DNA of 64,000 nt from Hydrogenophaga sp. (lineage in GTDB: Bacteria; Pseudomonadota; Gammaproteobacteria; Burkholderiales; Burkholderiaceae_C), in the NCBI GenBank assembly GCA_018993155.1, contig JAGKSX010000003.1, forward strand, positions 62,001-126,000, in the 5' to 3' direction. Below, in pieces: positions 16,364-25,810 of the stretch. A program made the position numbers and the translations under genes. A model generated the notes under the pieces. It was not told the DNA's origin. It did not search any database and was given only the letters and a program-made list of their open reading frames with translations. Within the stretch, counting starts at the first letter, position 1; every line of letters starts with the position of its first letter.

Positions 16364-17331
16364 TCCGCCGTGATGCCGAGGGACTTGATGACCTCGCGCC
16401 AGCGCTCGTGCTCGCCGCGCATGAAGGCCTCGAACTCGGGCACCGACATCTTCGGCTCGGCCAGCGAGCCCAGGGTCTGCAGGCGCTGGGCCACCTCGGG
16501 CTGGCGCAGCACGGTTTCCAGGTCGCGGTTCACGCGCGCCACCACGTCGGCCGGCGTGCCGGCGGGCGCGAAGAGACCGTTCCAGCCGGTGTACTCGAAG
16601 CCGGGGAAGGTCTCGGCCAGGGCCGGCACGTTGGGCATGTCGGGCTGGCGTTGCGCGGTGCTGATGGCGAGCGCGCGCAGCTGGCCGCTCTTGAGGAAGG
16701 CGGTGAGCGCGGCGTCGGGAAGGCACACCAGCTGGATGCGGCCGCCGATCAGGTCCTGGATGGCTTCCGGGCCCTTGGTGTACGACACGTGGTTGAGCTT
16801 CACGCCGCCCTTCACGGCCACGCTGTCGGCCAGCATGCCCGAGAAGGTCTTGGGCCCTTCGGTGCCGATGGTGACGGTGCCCGGCTGCGCCTTGGCGGCG
16901 GCCAGGGCCTGGGCCAGGTCCTTGAACGGCGCGGCGGCAGTGGTGGCGATCACGAAGGGGCTGCGGCCCACCAGGCGCACCGGCGCGAAGTCCTTTACCG
17001 GGTCGTAGGGCAGGGCCTTGAAGGTGAAGGCGTTGGTCACCATCGCGGCGGTGGTGGCGTAGTAGAAGGTGTAGCCGTCGGCGGCCGAGCGCGCGGCGGC
17101 CTGCGCGCCGATCACGTTCTGGCCGCCCGGGCGGTTCTCCACCACCACGCCTTGGTTCCACACGCGGGCGAGCTGCTCGCCGACGTAGCGCGCCAGGATG
17201 TCGGGGCCGGCGCCGGCCGGCTGCGACAGGATGAATCTCACCGGGCGCTGCGGCCAGGCCGGGGTTTGCGCGTGCAAGGCGCCGGCCAGCGGCAGGAGGA
17301 GCGCGGCTCCCGCGAAGTCTCTGCGTTTCAT
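16360..17331 (-). CDS. Bug-family tripartite tricarboxylate transporter substrate-binding protein
   Basis: A 323-residue periplasmic binding protein. A twin-Arg-like start (MKRRDFAGAALLLPL) and signal peptide to about residue 22 precede WPQRPVRFILSQPAGAGPDILAR, NRPGGQNVIGAQAAARSAADGYT and the C-terminal PAGTPADVVARVN, all standard Bug motifs. Ligands of this family are typically carboxylates such as aromatic acids. It begins the run of ring-cleavage genes, preceded by AGGAGACAAGACC before its ATG. No TctA/TctB membrane genes are nearby, so it must either share a distant transporter or serve as a sensor. Confidence 0.88.
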   Translation of the reverse strand: MKRRDFAGAALLLPLAGALHAQTPAWPQRPVRFILSQPAGAGPDILARYVGEQLARVWNQGVVVENRPGGQNVIGAQAAARSAADGYTFYYATTAAMVTNAFTFKALPYDPVKDFAPVRLVGRSPFVIATTAAAPFKDLAQALAAAKAQPGTVTIGTEGPKTFSGMLADSVAVKGGVKLNHVSYTKGPEAIQDLIGGRIQLVCLPDAALTAFLKSGQLRALAISTAQRQPDMPNVPALAETFPGFEYTGWNGLFAPAGTPADVVARVNRDLETVLRQPEVAQRLQTLGSLAEPKMSVPEFEAFMRGEHERWREVIKSLGITAE

Positions 17332-17433
17332 GGTCTTGTCTCCTGGGGGCGCCGTGCGTGCGGCGCCGGTGGTTGTGGGAAGAGTCCGCTGCGCATGCTA
17401 GGGATCTGTGCCGTGGATGACCAGACGGCTGCG

Positions 17434-17460
17434 TGGATTCATAGAATCCATGCCATGGAT
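17434..17460 (+). promoter_or_regulatory. Two overlapping palindromes at the LysR start
   Basis: TGGATTC at 17434-17440 and GAATCCA at 17444-17450 form a perfect 7-base inverted repeat with an ATA spacer. ATCCAT at 17446-17451 and ATGGAT at 17455-17460 form a second, overlapping one that contains the start codon. This fits LysR autoregulatory sites in the divergent intergenic region; it is inferred from position and symmetry. Confidence 0.55.
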
Positions 17461-18381
17461 ATCCGGAACGTGGACCTGAACCTGCTCGTGGTGTTCGACG
17501 CCATGGCGAAACATTGCAGCGTGGGCCGCGCGGGCGAGGCCCTGGGTCTGAGCCAACCGGCCACCAGCGCGGCGCTGGCGCGGCTGCGCACCGTGTTCGA
17601 CGACGCGCTGTTCGTGCGCGCCGGCACGCAGATGAAGCCCACGCCACGTGCGATGGAGCTGGCGCCGGCGGTACAGCGCGTGGTGGAGACGATCAACGCC
17701 GAGATCCTGCAGAAGGCCAGCTTCGACCCCACACGGGCGGAGCGCACCTTCACCATCCTCACGCCCGACATCGGCGAGGTGGCCTTCCTGCCCGGCGTGC
17801 TGCGGCGGCTGCGGCAGGAGGCCCCGCAGGTGCGCCTGCGGGCCACGGCGCGCACGCGCTTCGCCGCCGCCGAGGCGCTGGAGTCGGGCGAGGCGGACCT
17901 GGCCGTGGGGTTTTTTCCCGACCTGCACAAGGCCGGCTTCTTCCAGCAGGCGTTGTTCAAGACCTCGTACGCCTGCGTGAGCTGCGCGCACGCCGGGCCG
18001 GCGGTGGAGCGCATGACGCAGCGCCAGTACCTGGCGGCGCGGCACGTGGTGGTGCGGCCCGACGGGCGCGAGCACCTGCTGGACCGCTACCTCGACGAGA
18101 AAGGCTGGCAGCGCCACGTGACGCTGGAGCTCTCGCACTTCATGAGCCTGCTGTCGCTGCTGCCGGGCACCGACCTCGTGGCCACGGTGCCGGAGGACAT
18201 CGCGACGGTGATGGAGCGCCACATCGCCATCCGCCGCATCGCCTTGCCGTTCGCCGTGCCGGTGATCGACGTGCAGCAGTTCTGGCACCGCCGCATGCAG
18301 CACGACCCGGCCAACCGCTGGCTGCGCGGCCTGTTCCACGAGGTGAACCGGCGCGAGGCGAACGAGGGCTTGCGTCCCTAG
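17455..18381 (+). CDS. LysR-family transcriptional regulator (NodD/PcpR/NahR-type)
   Basis: A 308-residue LysR regulator. It has an N-terminal winged HTH (VDLNLLVVFDAMAKHCSVGRA, LSQPATSAALARLR) and an effector domain from about residue 95. The DLNLLVVFDA start is typical of the NodD/NahR subgroup, which usually responds to aromatic compounds. It is divergent from the Bug/ring-cleavage cluster with 123 bases between starts, so it is the likely activator of those genes. The start at 17455 is supported by HTH alignment and by palindromes around it. Its 3' end overlaps the opposing crotonase gene by 4 bases. Confidence 0.87.
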   Translation: MDIRNVDLNLLVVFDAMAKHCSVGRAGEALGLSQPATSAALARLRTVFDDALFVRAGTQMKPTPRAMELAPAVQRVVETINAEILQKASFDPTRAERTFTILTPDIGEVAFLPGVLRRLRQEAPQVRLRATARTRFAAAEALESGEADLAVGFFPDLHKAGFFQQALFKTSYACVSCAHAGPAVERMTQRQYLAARHVVVRPDGREHLLDRYLDEKGWQRHVTLELSHFMSLLSLLPGTDLVATVPEDIATVMERHIAIRRIALPFAVPVIDVQQFWHRRMQHDPANRWLRGLFHEVNRREANEGLRP

Positions 18382-19151
18382 CGGGAAAACCGCGCGGGCC
18401 GCTTGTCGAGCCGGGCGCGCATGCCCTCGTGCTTGTCGGGGCTGGCGAAGGCGGTCTGGAAGGCGTTGCGCTCGTACTCCAGGCCGGCCGACAGCGGCGT
18501 TTCCATCGCCATCAGCACCGACTCCTTGATCAGGCGCAGCGCCACCGCCGGCAGCTCGGCCAGCTGCTGCGCCAGGGCCAGGGCGGTGGCGTCAACCGCT
18601 TCGTCGTCGAGCACCTCGGCCACCAGGCCGCACCGCGAGGCGGTCTCGGCGTCGATCGGTTCGCCGAGCAGCAGCAGCTTCATCGCCCCGAACTTGCCCA
18701 GCGCCCGCGTGAGCCGCTGCGTGGCACCGCCGCCGGGCATGATGCCCACCTTCACCTCGGGCTGGCCGAAGCGCGCGCTGCGCCCGGCCAGGATCAGGTC
18801 GGCGTGCAGCGCCAGCTCGCAGCCGCCGCCCAGGGCGTGGCCGCGCACCGCCGCGATCACCGGTTTGCGGCAGGCGGCGATGGGGCCCCAGAGCAGGTCG
18901 TGCCGGCGTGCGAGTAGGTCCATAGGCGTGGCGTCCACGTACTCGTTGAGGTCGGCGCCCGCGCAGAAGGCGCGGGCACCGCCGGCCAGCACCAGCACAC
19001 GCACTGACGGGTCCGCGTCCAGGCGGCGGAAGGCCTCGGCCAGCGCGTGGCGCAGGGCCAGGTTCAGCGCGTTGAACACCTCGGGCCGGTTCAGGCGCAG
19101 CAGGGCCACCCCTTCGAAGGGCCGCTCTTCCAGCAGGATGCCCTCGCTCAT
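18378..19151 (-). CDS. Enoyl-CoA hydratase
   Basis: A 257-residue crotonase. RPEVFNALN and the oxyanion motif FCAGADLNEY are present. Both hydratase glutamates are conserved, in GGGCELALHAD and in GQPEVKVGIMPGGG, so hydration of a trans-2-enoyl-CoA is well supported. The ATG overlaps the stop of the preceding crotonase gene (ATGA at 19148-19151). It is the last gene of a minus-strand run of thiolase, isomerase-type crotonase and hydratase, which resembles the lower part of phenylacetate- or adipate-type CoA pathways. Confidence 0.87.
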   Translation of the reverse strand: MSEGILLEERPFEGVALLRLNRPEVFNALNLALRHALAEAFRRLDADPSVRVLVLAGGARAFCAGADLNEYVDATPMDLLARRHDLLWGPIAACRKPVIAAVRGHALGGGCELALHADLILAGRSARFGQPEVKVGIMPGGGATQRLTRALGKFGAMKLLLLGEPIDAETASRCGLVAEVLDDEAVDATALALAQQLAELPAVALRLIKESVLMAMETPLSAGLEYERNAFQTAFASPDKHEGMRARLDKRPARFSR

Positions 19152-19953
19152 GCCGCGCCCCCGCTGAACACCGGTGCCCGCTTCTCGAAGAAGGCGGCCA
19201 CGGCCTCGGCATGGTCGGCCGTGTGGTGGGCCAGGCCCTGCAGGCGGCCGGCGGCCACGAGCGCCTCGTCCAGCGTGCCGGTGCGGGCCTGCTGCAGCAG
19301 CTGGCGCGTCCAGCGCAGCACCTGCGGCGGGTTGGCCGCGATGCGCCCGGCCAGGCGCAAGGCCTCGTCGAGCAGGGCCTCGGGCGCGACCACGCGCGAG
19401 ACCAGGCCGAAGCGCAAGGCCTCTTCGGCGTCGATGGCATCGCCGGTGAGCGCCATCTCGGCCGCGCGCGCGTGGCCGATCACGCGCGGCAGCAGCCAGC
19501 AGCCACCGTCACCCGGCACGATGCCGACCTTGACGAAGCTCTCGGCGAAGCGCGCGGTGCTGGACGCGATGCGCAGGTCGCACATGCAGGCCAGGTCGTT
19601 GCCGGCGCCGATGGCCGGGCCGTTGACCGCCGCGATGATGGGCACCTGCAGCGCCTCGAAGGCGCGCGGAATGCGCTGGATGCCCTCGCGGTAGCCCTGG
19701 GCGATCTGCTCGGGCGAGCCGGCGAACATGCCGGTGCGGTCGCGCATCTCGGCCACGTTGCCGCCCGAGCAGAAGGCGCTGCCCGCGCCGGTGAGGACGG
19801 CCACGCGCACGCCCAGGTCGGCGTTCAAGGCCGCGAAGGTCTGCTCGAACGCCGCGAACATGGCTTCGCCGCTCAGGGCGTTGCGGGTGTCCGGCCGGTT
19901 GAGGGTGAGCAGGGCGATGGGGCCGCGCCGTTCGATGAGGATGGCGGGTTCGT

Positions 19954-19957
<4 letters not shown>
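19148..19957 (-). CDS. Enoyl-CoA hydratase/isomerase family protein (PaaG-like)
   Basis: A 269-residue crotonase-fold protein with RPDTRNALS and [10 protein letters not shown]. Compared with its downstream neighbour it lacks the two hydratase glutamates: GGGCEL is replaced by GAGNDL, and QPEVKVG by ESFVKVG. Instead it has a [15 protein letters not shown] segment like PaaG isomerase (VPDCGG). I infer an isomerase or ring-modifying step, not simple hydration. It overlaps its neighbours by 4 bases at both ends (thiolase stop and hydratase start), so translation is probably coupled. Confidence 0.8.
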
Positions 19958-21168
<1,211 letters not shown>

Positions 21169-21207
21169 GAAGTGAGACCAGGTAGGCGTGAAGGGGAGTC
21201 AGGTCGA

Positions 21208-21282
21208 GGACGCCGCGGAACCGGCTTTGCCGGGCCGCCAGCGTCGCCCCCCGGGGGGTGGCGGCGAAGCCGACGCGGGGGG
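21208..21282 (-). repeat. REP-like intergenic repeat, copy 2
   Basis: Reverse-oriented copy of the 4576-4662 element. On the minus strand it reads CCCCCCGCGTCGGCTTCGCC, then a CCCCCCGGGGGG block, then CGGCCCGGCAAAGCCGGTTC. It fills the gap between the amidohydrolase stop and the thiolase start, so it may end the upstream transcript. Confidence 0.7.
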
Positions 21283-22125
21283 TTACAAGCCGAGCACGCG
21301 CTCGGCGTTCCCGTGCATGATCTTTTCCATCACCTCGGGCTTGTAGCCCAGCTCGTCCCACTCGCGCAGGATGCGCTCGTAGGGCAGGCTGGGGTAGTCG
21401 CTGCCGAACATGATCTTGTCCTGCAGCCGGCCGCGGATGTCCACCTTCAGGTTGCCCGGGAAGTGCTTGGGCGCCCAGCCCGACATCTCCCAGTACACAT
21501 TGCCCTTGTGCAGTGCCACGGCGGTGGTCTCGTCGACCCAGGGCCAGCCGGGATGGGCCATGATGATCTTGAGGTTCGGGAAATCGGCAGCCAGCTGGTC
21601 GATGTGTTTCGGGTGGGCGTGGCGCACCAGCGCGCCGTTGCCGCCCGGCATGCCGGCGCCCATGCCGGTGGTGCCCACGTCGATCATCACCGCCGCGCCC
21701 ATGGCGTTGATCTCCTCGAACAGCGGGTAGTGGCGCCGGTCGCTCACGGCGAAGTGCTGCATGATGGGGTGGAAGTGAAAGCCGATGAAGCCCAGCTCGC
21801 GGACCGCCTTGCGGGCCTGGATCATCGCGATCTCGCCCTTGGCCGGTTCCACCGCGCCCCAGCACTGGATGACCCGTTCCGGGTGGCGTTTCCACATGCC
21901 GTGCACGTACTCGTTGGTGCAGGGTGGGGCGGCGACGGTGGTCTCCAGGTCCAGGGCCACCAGGCAGGCCTCGACACCGGCGCCGGTGAACTCGGCGATC
22001 ACGTCTTCTTCGGTCTTGCCCACCCAGTCGCGCTTCCAGTAGCGGGCCAGCTCGGCGGGGTAGGGCCCCTGGGACTCGATCCAGGTCGGGGTGCCGGGGT
22101 AGCAGTGCAGGTCGATGATGCGCAT
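21283..22125 (-). CDS. Amidohydrolase family 2 protein with altered HxH motif
   Basis: A 280-residue TIM-barrel metal-hydrolase-like protein. The N-terminal motif is IIDLHCYPG, so the second His of the usual HxH is Tyr9 (His7-Cys8-Tyr9). Downstream metal and substrate motifs remain: GFIGFHFHP, IIMAHPGWPW and MFGSDYPSLPYERI. Decarboxylases and hydrolases of this family act on aromatic or lactone intermediates. It is followed by the thiolase gene and preceded by the acyl/aryl ligase gene on the same strand. The altered ligand suggests a different metal site or a shifted catalytic role. The reaction is unknown. Confidence 0.75.
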   Translation of the reverse strand: MRIIDLHCYPGTPTWIESQGPYPAELARYWKRDWVGKTEEDVIAEFTGAGVEACLVALDLETTVAAPPCTNEYVHGMWKRHPERVIQCWGAVEPAKGEIAMIQARKAVRELGFIGFHFHPIMQHFAVSDRRHYPLFEEINAMGAAVMIDVGTTGMGAGMPGGNGALVRHAHPKHIDQLAADFPNLKIIMAHPGWPWVDETTAVALHKGNVYWEMSGWAPKHFPGNLKVDIRGRLQDKIMFGSDYPSLPYERILREWDELGYKPEVMEKIMHGNAERVLGL

Positions 22126-22147
22126 GTCGGTTCTCTTCTCTCTGTGG

Positions 22148-23812
22148 TCAGTGGGGGATGCGGCGGGCCGCCTCTTCTTCCGCGTGCTTGCGGGCGATCG
22201 CTTCGCCGAGGGCCTTCTTGGACACCTTGCCGAAGGTGGAGACCGGGAAGTCCGGCAGCACCTCCAGGCGCTCGGGCAGCTTGAACTTGGCGATCTCCTT
22301 GGTGAGCAGGAAGCCGACGAGTTCCTTCAGGTGCAGCGACTGACCGTGTTTGAGGATCACGAAGGCGCACATCTTTTCGCCCAGGGCCGCGTCGGGCATG
22401 GGCACGCAGGCCACGTTCTGCACCGCGGGGTGCATCAGGATCAGGTTCTCCACCTCCTCGGCGCTGATCTTTTCGCCACCCCGGTTGATCAGGTCCTTCT
22501 TGCGGCCTTCGACGATGTAGTTGCCGCTGGGGTGTTTGCGCATCAGGTCGCCGGAGCGGTAGAAGCCGTCGGGCGTGAACTGGCGTGCGTTGTACTCGGG
22601 CACACCGAAGTAGCCGCGCAGCGTGTACGGGCCGCGCACGGTGAACTCGCCCACCTCGCCGTCGGGCACCACGCGGCCATCGTCGTCGAGCAGCAGGACC
22701 TCGTCGTCGTCGCACACCGGGCGGCCGCAGGTTTCGAGCTTGACCTCTTCCGGGTCGCTGGCGCGCACGAACATCAGCGTGCCTTCGGACATGCCGAAGT
22801 TCTCCTGCACGAACACACCGGGGATCAGGGCGCGCGTCTTCGCGCGCACCTCGGGCTGCATGCGCTGCCCGCCGCTCTGGATCAGCTTCAGGCTGGAGAG
22901 GTTGAAGGCCTCGGCCGCGTCGTCGTTGATCAGGCGGATCAGCAGCGCGGGCACCACCTTCAGGTGCGTCACCTGGTGCTTCTCGATCAGCGCGAACATC
23001 TCGGCGGGTCGCGTGTTGGCGTGCAGCACCACCTTGGCGCCCTTGAACAGAAAGCCCTGGATGCCGGGGCAAGCCAGCGGCAGGGTGTGCGCGATGGGCA
23101 GCACCAGCAGCAGCACCGACTCGGCGTCGATCTCCGTGACCTCGGCGGCCACCTTGGAGTTGTAGGCGTAGTCGTTGTTGGTGCGCGGGATCAGCTTGGG
23201 GATGCCGGTGGTGCCGCCCGAGAGCTGGAAGATGCAGGGGTCGGTCGGGTCGATGCGGATCTCGGCCAGGCGCGAGGCCGGCAGCGTGGCGGGCTTGTGG
23301 ATCAGCTCGCACAGCGAGACCTCGCCAGGCCCGGCCTCGCCGAGCACGAGGCGGAACTTCAGCGATGGGTTTTCCGCCTGCACCCGGGTGATCACCGGTG
23401 CGAAGGCGAAGTCGCCCGAGGTGTCCGGGTAGACGCAGGTGGTCGCACCCGAGAGCTGCACGAACTGGCTGATCTCGGCGTAGCGGTGCGTGACCAGCGC
23501 CGCGATCGGGATGCAGCCGATCTTCTGCAGCGCGAAGTACAGCAGCACGAACTCGTGCACGTTGGGCAGCGTGGGCACGACGCGGTCCAGCGGTTTCAGA
23601 CCGAGTTCGAGCAGGTTCAGCGCCAGGTTGGTGGTGACGCGGTCGAGCTCGGCGTAGGTGTAGGTCACGTCGCCGTCGATCAAGGCCACGCGTCCGGCGT
23701 AGCGTTGGAACACGGCGTCGAACTCCTGCGCCAGCGACTGGTCGCGCCAGTAACCCTTGGCGCGGTAGCGCGCGGCGTACTCGGGAGGGAAGGGAACGAA
23801 TCCTTCAAGCAT
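22148..23812 (-). CDS. AMP-dependent acyl/aryl-acid ligase (DhbE/EntE-like)
   Basis: A 554-residue ANL-superfamily enzyme. A3 motif LSGGTTGIPKLIPRT, A5 motif ENFGMSEG, A7/A8 region YRSGDLMRKHPSGNY and GRKKDLINRGGEKIS; the C-terminal catalytic Lys region is in STFGKVSKKAL. The FVPFPPEYAARYRAKGYW N-terminus and the LIPRT segment are typical of 2,3-dihydroxybenzoate or salicylate adenylating enzymes. No carrier-protein or siderophore gene is nearby, whereas CoA-ester genes surround it. I therefore infer activation of a hydroxybenzoate-like acid to its CoA thioester. It lies in a run with an SDR and an amidohydrolase. Confidence 0.83.
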   Translation of the reverse strand: MLEGFVPFPPEYAARYRAKGYWRDQSLAQEFDAVFQRYAGRVALIDGDVTYTYAELDRVTTNLALNLLELGLKPLDRVVPTLPNVHEFVLLYFALQKIGCIPIAALVTHRYAEISQFVQLSGATTCVYPDTSGDFAFAPVITRVQAENPSLKFRLVLGEAGPGEVSLCELIHKPATLPASRLAEIRIDPTDPCIFQLSGGTTGIPKLIPRTNNDYAYNSKVAAEVTEIDAESVLLLVLPIAHTLPLACPGIQGFLFKGAKVVLHANTRPAEMFALIEKHQVTHLKVVPALLIRLINDDAAEAFNLSSLKLIQSGGQRMQPEVRAKTRALIPGVFVQENFGMSEGTLMFVRASDPEEVKLETCGRPVCDDDEVLLLDDDGRVVPDGEVGEFTVRGPYTLRGYFGVPEYNARQFTPDGFYRSGDLMRKHPSGNYIVEGRKKDLINRGGEKISAEEVENLILMHPAVQNVACVPMPDAALGEKMCAFVILKHGQSLHLKELVGFLLTKEIAKFKLPERLEVLPDFPVSTFGKVSKKALGEAIARKHAEEEAARRIPH

Positions 23813-23834
23813 GATGGTCTCCTGGGTGGTTCGG

Positions 23835-24608
23835 TCAGGTCGAGCTCGTGAAGCCGCCGTCGATGACGACGACCTCGCCGGTCACGAAACGCATGCCCTG
23901 GATCAGGTTGAGCATCACCTCGGCCACGTCGTCGGCGGTCACGCAGCGCTTGAGCGGCGTGGCCTTGGCGCGCGCGCCCATGAGCGCGTCGTACTTGTCG
24001 CCCAGCATGCGTTCCATCCAGTCGCCCTCCATCCAGCCCGGGGCGACGGCGTTCACGCGGATGTCCGGGCCCAGGTTCCAGGCCAGCATCTTAGTCAGGC
24101 TCACCACCGCGGCCTTGCTCGCGGCGTAGGGCAGGGGCTGCGGGCCGGGGCGCAGGCCCACGATGCTCGCGGTGTTGACGATGCAGGGCTCGCCGCCTTG
24201 CGCCTTGCCCTGGCGCAGCAGGGGCACGGCGGCGCGGCTGACCTGGAAGTTGCCGCGCACGTTGACCGCGAAGGTGCGGTCCCATTCGTCGATCTTCAGG
24301 CTCTCCAGGTCCTTGACCTTCCAGGTCGCGGTGGTGCCGGCGTTGTTGACCAGCGCGTCCAGGTGGCCGAAGGCCTCGCCCACCTGGGCCAGCATCTGGC
24401 GCACGGCGGCGTCGTCGCTCACGTCGCACTGCAGCAGCAGGGTCTTCGCGCCCAGGGCCTGGGCTTCGGTGGCCACGGCCTGCGCGGCCTTGGCGCTGGA
24501 GGCGTAGTTGATGGCCACGTCGTAGCCGGCCTGGGCGAGGGCCAGCACGGCGCTGCGGCCGATGCCGGTGCCGCCGCCAGTCACGAGGGCTTTCTTGCGT
24601 GGGGTCAT
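23835..24608 (-). CDS. Short-chain dehydrogenase/reductase (SDR)
   Basis: A 257-residue classical SDR. The cofactor motif is GGGTGIGRS near the N-terminus, NNAG follows, and the catalytic Ser and Tyr-x-x-x-Lys are in NTASIVG and YAASKAA. The C-terminal GEVVVIDGGFTS is typical. The start at 24608 is preceded by AGGAGAA, which decides it over an in-frame ATG 42 bases upstream. It is 22 bases upstream of the ligase gene. It could oxidise a 3-hydroxyacyl-CoA or dihydrodiol in the same pathway. Confidence 0.85.
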   Translation of the reverse strand: MTPRKKALVTGGGTGIGRSAVLALAQAGYDVAINYASSAKAAQAVATEAQALGAKTLLLQCDVSDDAAVRQMLAQVGEAFGHLDALVNNAGTTATWKVKDLESLKIDEWDRTFAVNVRGNFQVSRAAVPLLRQGKAQGGEPCIVNTASIVGLRPGPQPLPYAASKAAVVSLTKMLAWNLGPDIRVNAVAPGWMEGDWMERMLGDKYDALMGARAKATPLKRCVTADDVAEVMLNLIQGMRFVTGEVVVIDGGFTSST

Positions 24609-24696
24609 GGTGAGGTTCTCCTGTGGGTCGGGTGAGTTCGCCTCGGGCACCGGCGCAACCGGTGCCTTCGGGCGGTGTGAAAAAAAGGGGGGTGGC

Positions 24697-25671
24697 TTAC
24701 TGCGGCTGCACGCCGAGTTCGTTCACCAGATGCTTCATCGCGGCCTGCTGCTGCACGAAGAACTCGCGCGCGCCGGCCACGCTGTCCTGGCGCGGGTACA
24801 CGCCCAGTTCGCCCAGGCGGGCGGTGACCTCGGGCGAGGCGGTGATGCGGGTCACGTCGGCGTTGATGCGCTCGACGATCGCCGTGGGCGTGCCGGCGGG
24901 CACGATGATCTGGAACCAGCCGATGGCCTCGTAGCCAGCGTAGGTTTCCGCCACGGCGGGCACCTCGATGCCGGGCAGGCGCTTGGCGGAGGTCACGCCG
25001 ATGGCGCGCAGCCGGCCCGACTTCACGTGCGGCAGCAGGCTGGGCACGCCGTCCACCGTGAAGCTGGCGTCGCCCGCGAGCACGGCGGCCACGGCCTCCG
25101 GCGGCGTGCGGTAGGGCACGGTGAACGTGCCCATGCCGCCGGCCTTGCTGACCATCTCGCCTGCCAGGTAAGGCAGTGAGTTGAGCTGTGGCGCGGCGAA
25201 GTTCACCTTGCCGGGGTGAGCCTTGGCGTGCTTGGCCAGATCGGCCATCGACTGCACGCCGCTGTCGGCGGGCACCACGAGCATCAGTGGGCTGATGCCC
25301 ACGGTGGCGGCGGGGGAGAGGTCGGTGTCGGGGTTGAACTGCGGGTTTTTGAACACCAGCGGCGTGATGGTGCCCATGGCCGCCGGCACGAAACCGATGG
25401 CGTAACCGTCGGGTGCCGAGCGGGCCAGCGCCGACATGCCGGGAATGCCGCCCGCGCCGGGCCGGTTGTCCACCACCACGCCCTGGCCCCAGGCGAGCGC
25501 GAGTTTCTCGCCGACGATGCGCGCGATCACATCGGGCGCGGAGCCGGCGCCCACGGGCACGATCATGCGCACCGGTTTGTTCGGCCAGGCCTGGGCCATG
25601 GCGGCGGTGCTGCCCAGGGCCAGCAGCAGGCAGGCCGCGGGCAGCAGGCGGCGTCGGGAAATGAGGGTCAT
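24697..25671 (-). CDS. Bug-family tripartite tricarboxylate transporter substrate-binding protein
   Basis: A 324-residue periplasmic binding protein. Its signal peptide (ISRRRLLPAACLLLALGSTAAMAQ) is followed by WPNKPVRMIVPVGAGSAPDVIAR and VDNRPGAGGIPGMSALARSAPDGY. The start at 25671 follows GGAGACAAGAC. It heads the minus-strand run with the SDR, ligase and amidohydrolase genes, and a LysR gene diverges from it. It likely binds the carboxylic acid that the ligase activates. TctAB-type membrane partners are absent. Confidence 0.88.
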   Translation of the reverse strand: MTLISRRRLLPAACLLLALGSTAAMAQAWPNKPVRMIVPVGAGSAPDVIARIVGEKLALAWGQGVVVDNRPGAGGIPGMSALARSAPDGYAIGFVPAAMGTITPLVFKNPQFNPDTDLSPAATVGISPLMLVVPADSGVQSMADLAKHAKAHPGKVNFAAPQLNSLPYLAGEMVSKAGGMGTFTVPYRTPPEAVAAVLAGDASFTVDGVPSLLPHVKSGRLRAIGVTSAKRLPGIEVPAVAETYAGYEAIGWFQIIVPAGTPTAIVERINADVTRITASPEVTARLGELGVYPRQDSVAGAREFFVQQQAAMKHLVNELGVQPQ

Positions 25672-25758
25672 GTCTTGTCTCCGGATCGTTGGTCTGATGT
25701 CCCCCTGCGATGGGGTGGAACGGACTCTAGGGAAACGGGAGGATTCCAATAAGATGGC

Positions 25759-25786
25759 GTGATTGAGAAAGTGATACGAAAATCAC
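25759..25786 (+). promoter_or_regulatory. GTGAT/ATCAC operator candidate between Bug and LysR genes
   Basis: GTGAT at 25759-25763 is repeated at 25771-25775, 12 bases on, and the second copy pairs with ATCAC at 25782-25786 across 6 bases. It lies 25 bases before the LysR start and about 90 bases from the divergent Bug start, where LysR boxes are expected. Confidence 0.5.
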
Positions 25787-25810
25787 ATCCCCCTGGAGAC
25801 ACGCCCGCGC

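Noticed and set aside
22148..23812. Siderophore biosynthesis locus based on the DhbE-like ligase
   Set aside because: No isochorismatase, aryl-carrier protein, condensation domain or iron-uptake genes are near; the context is catabolic.
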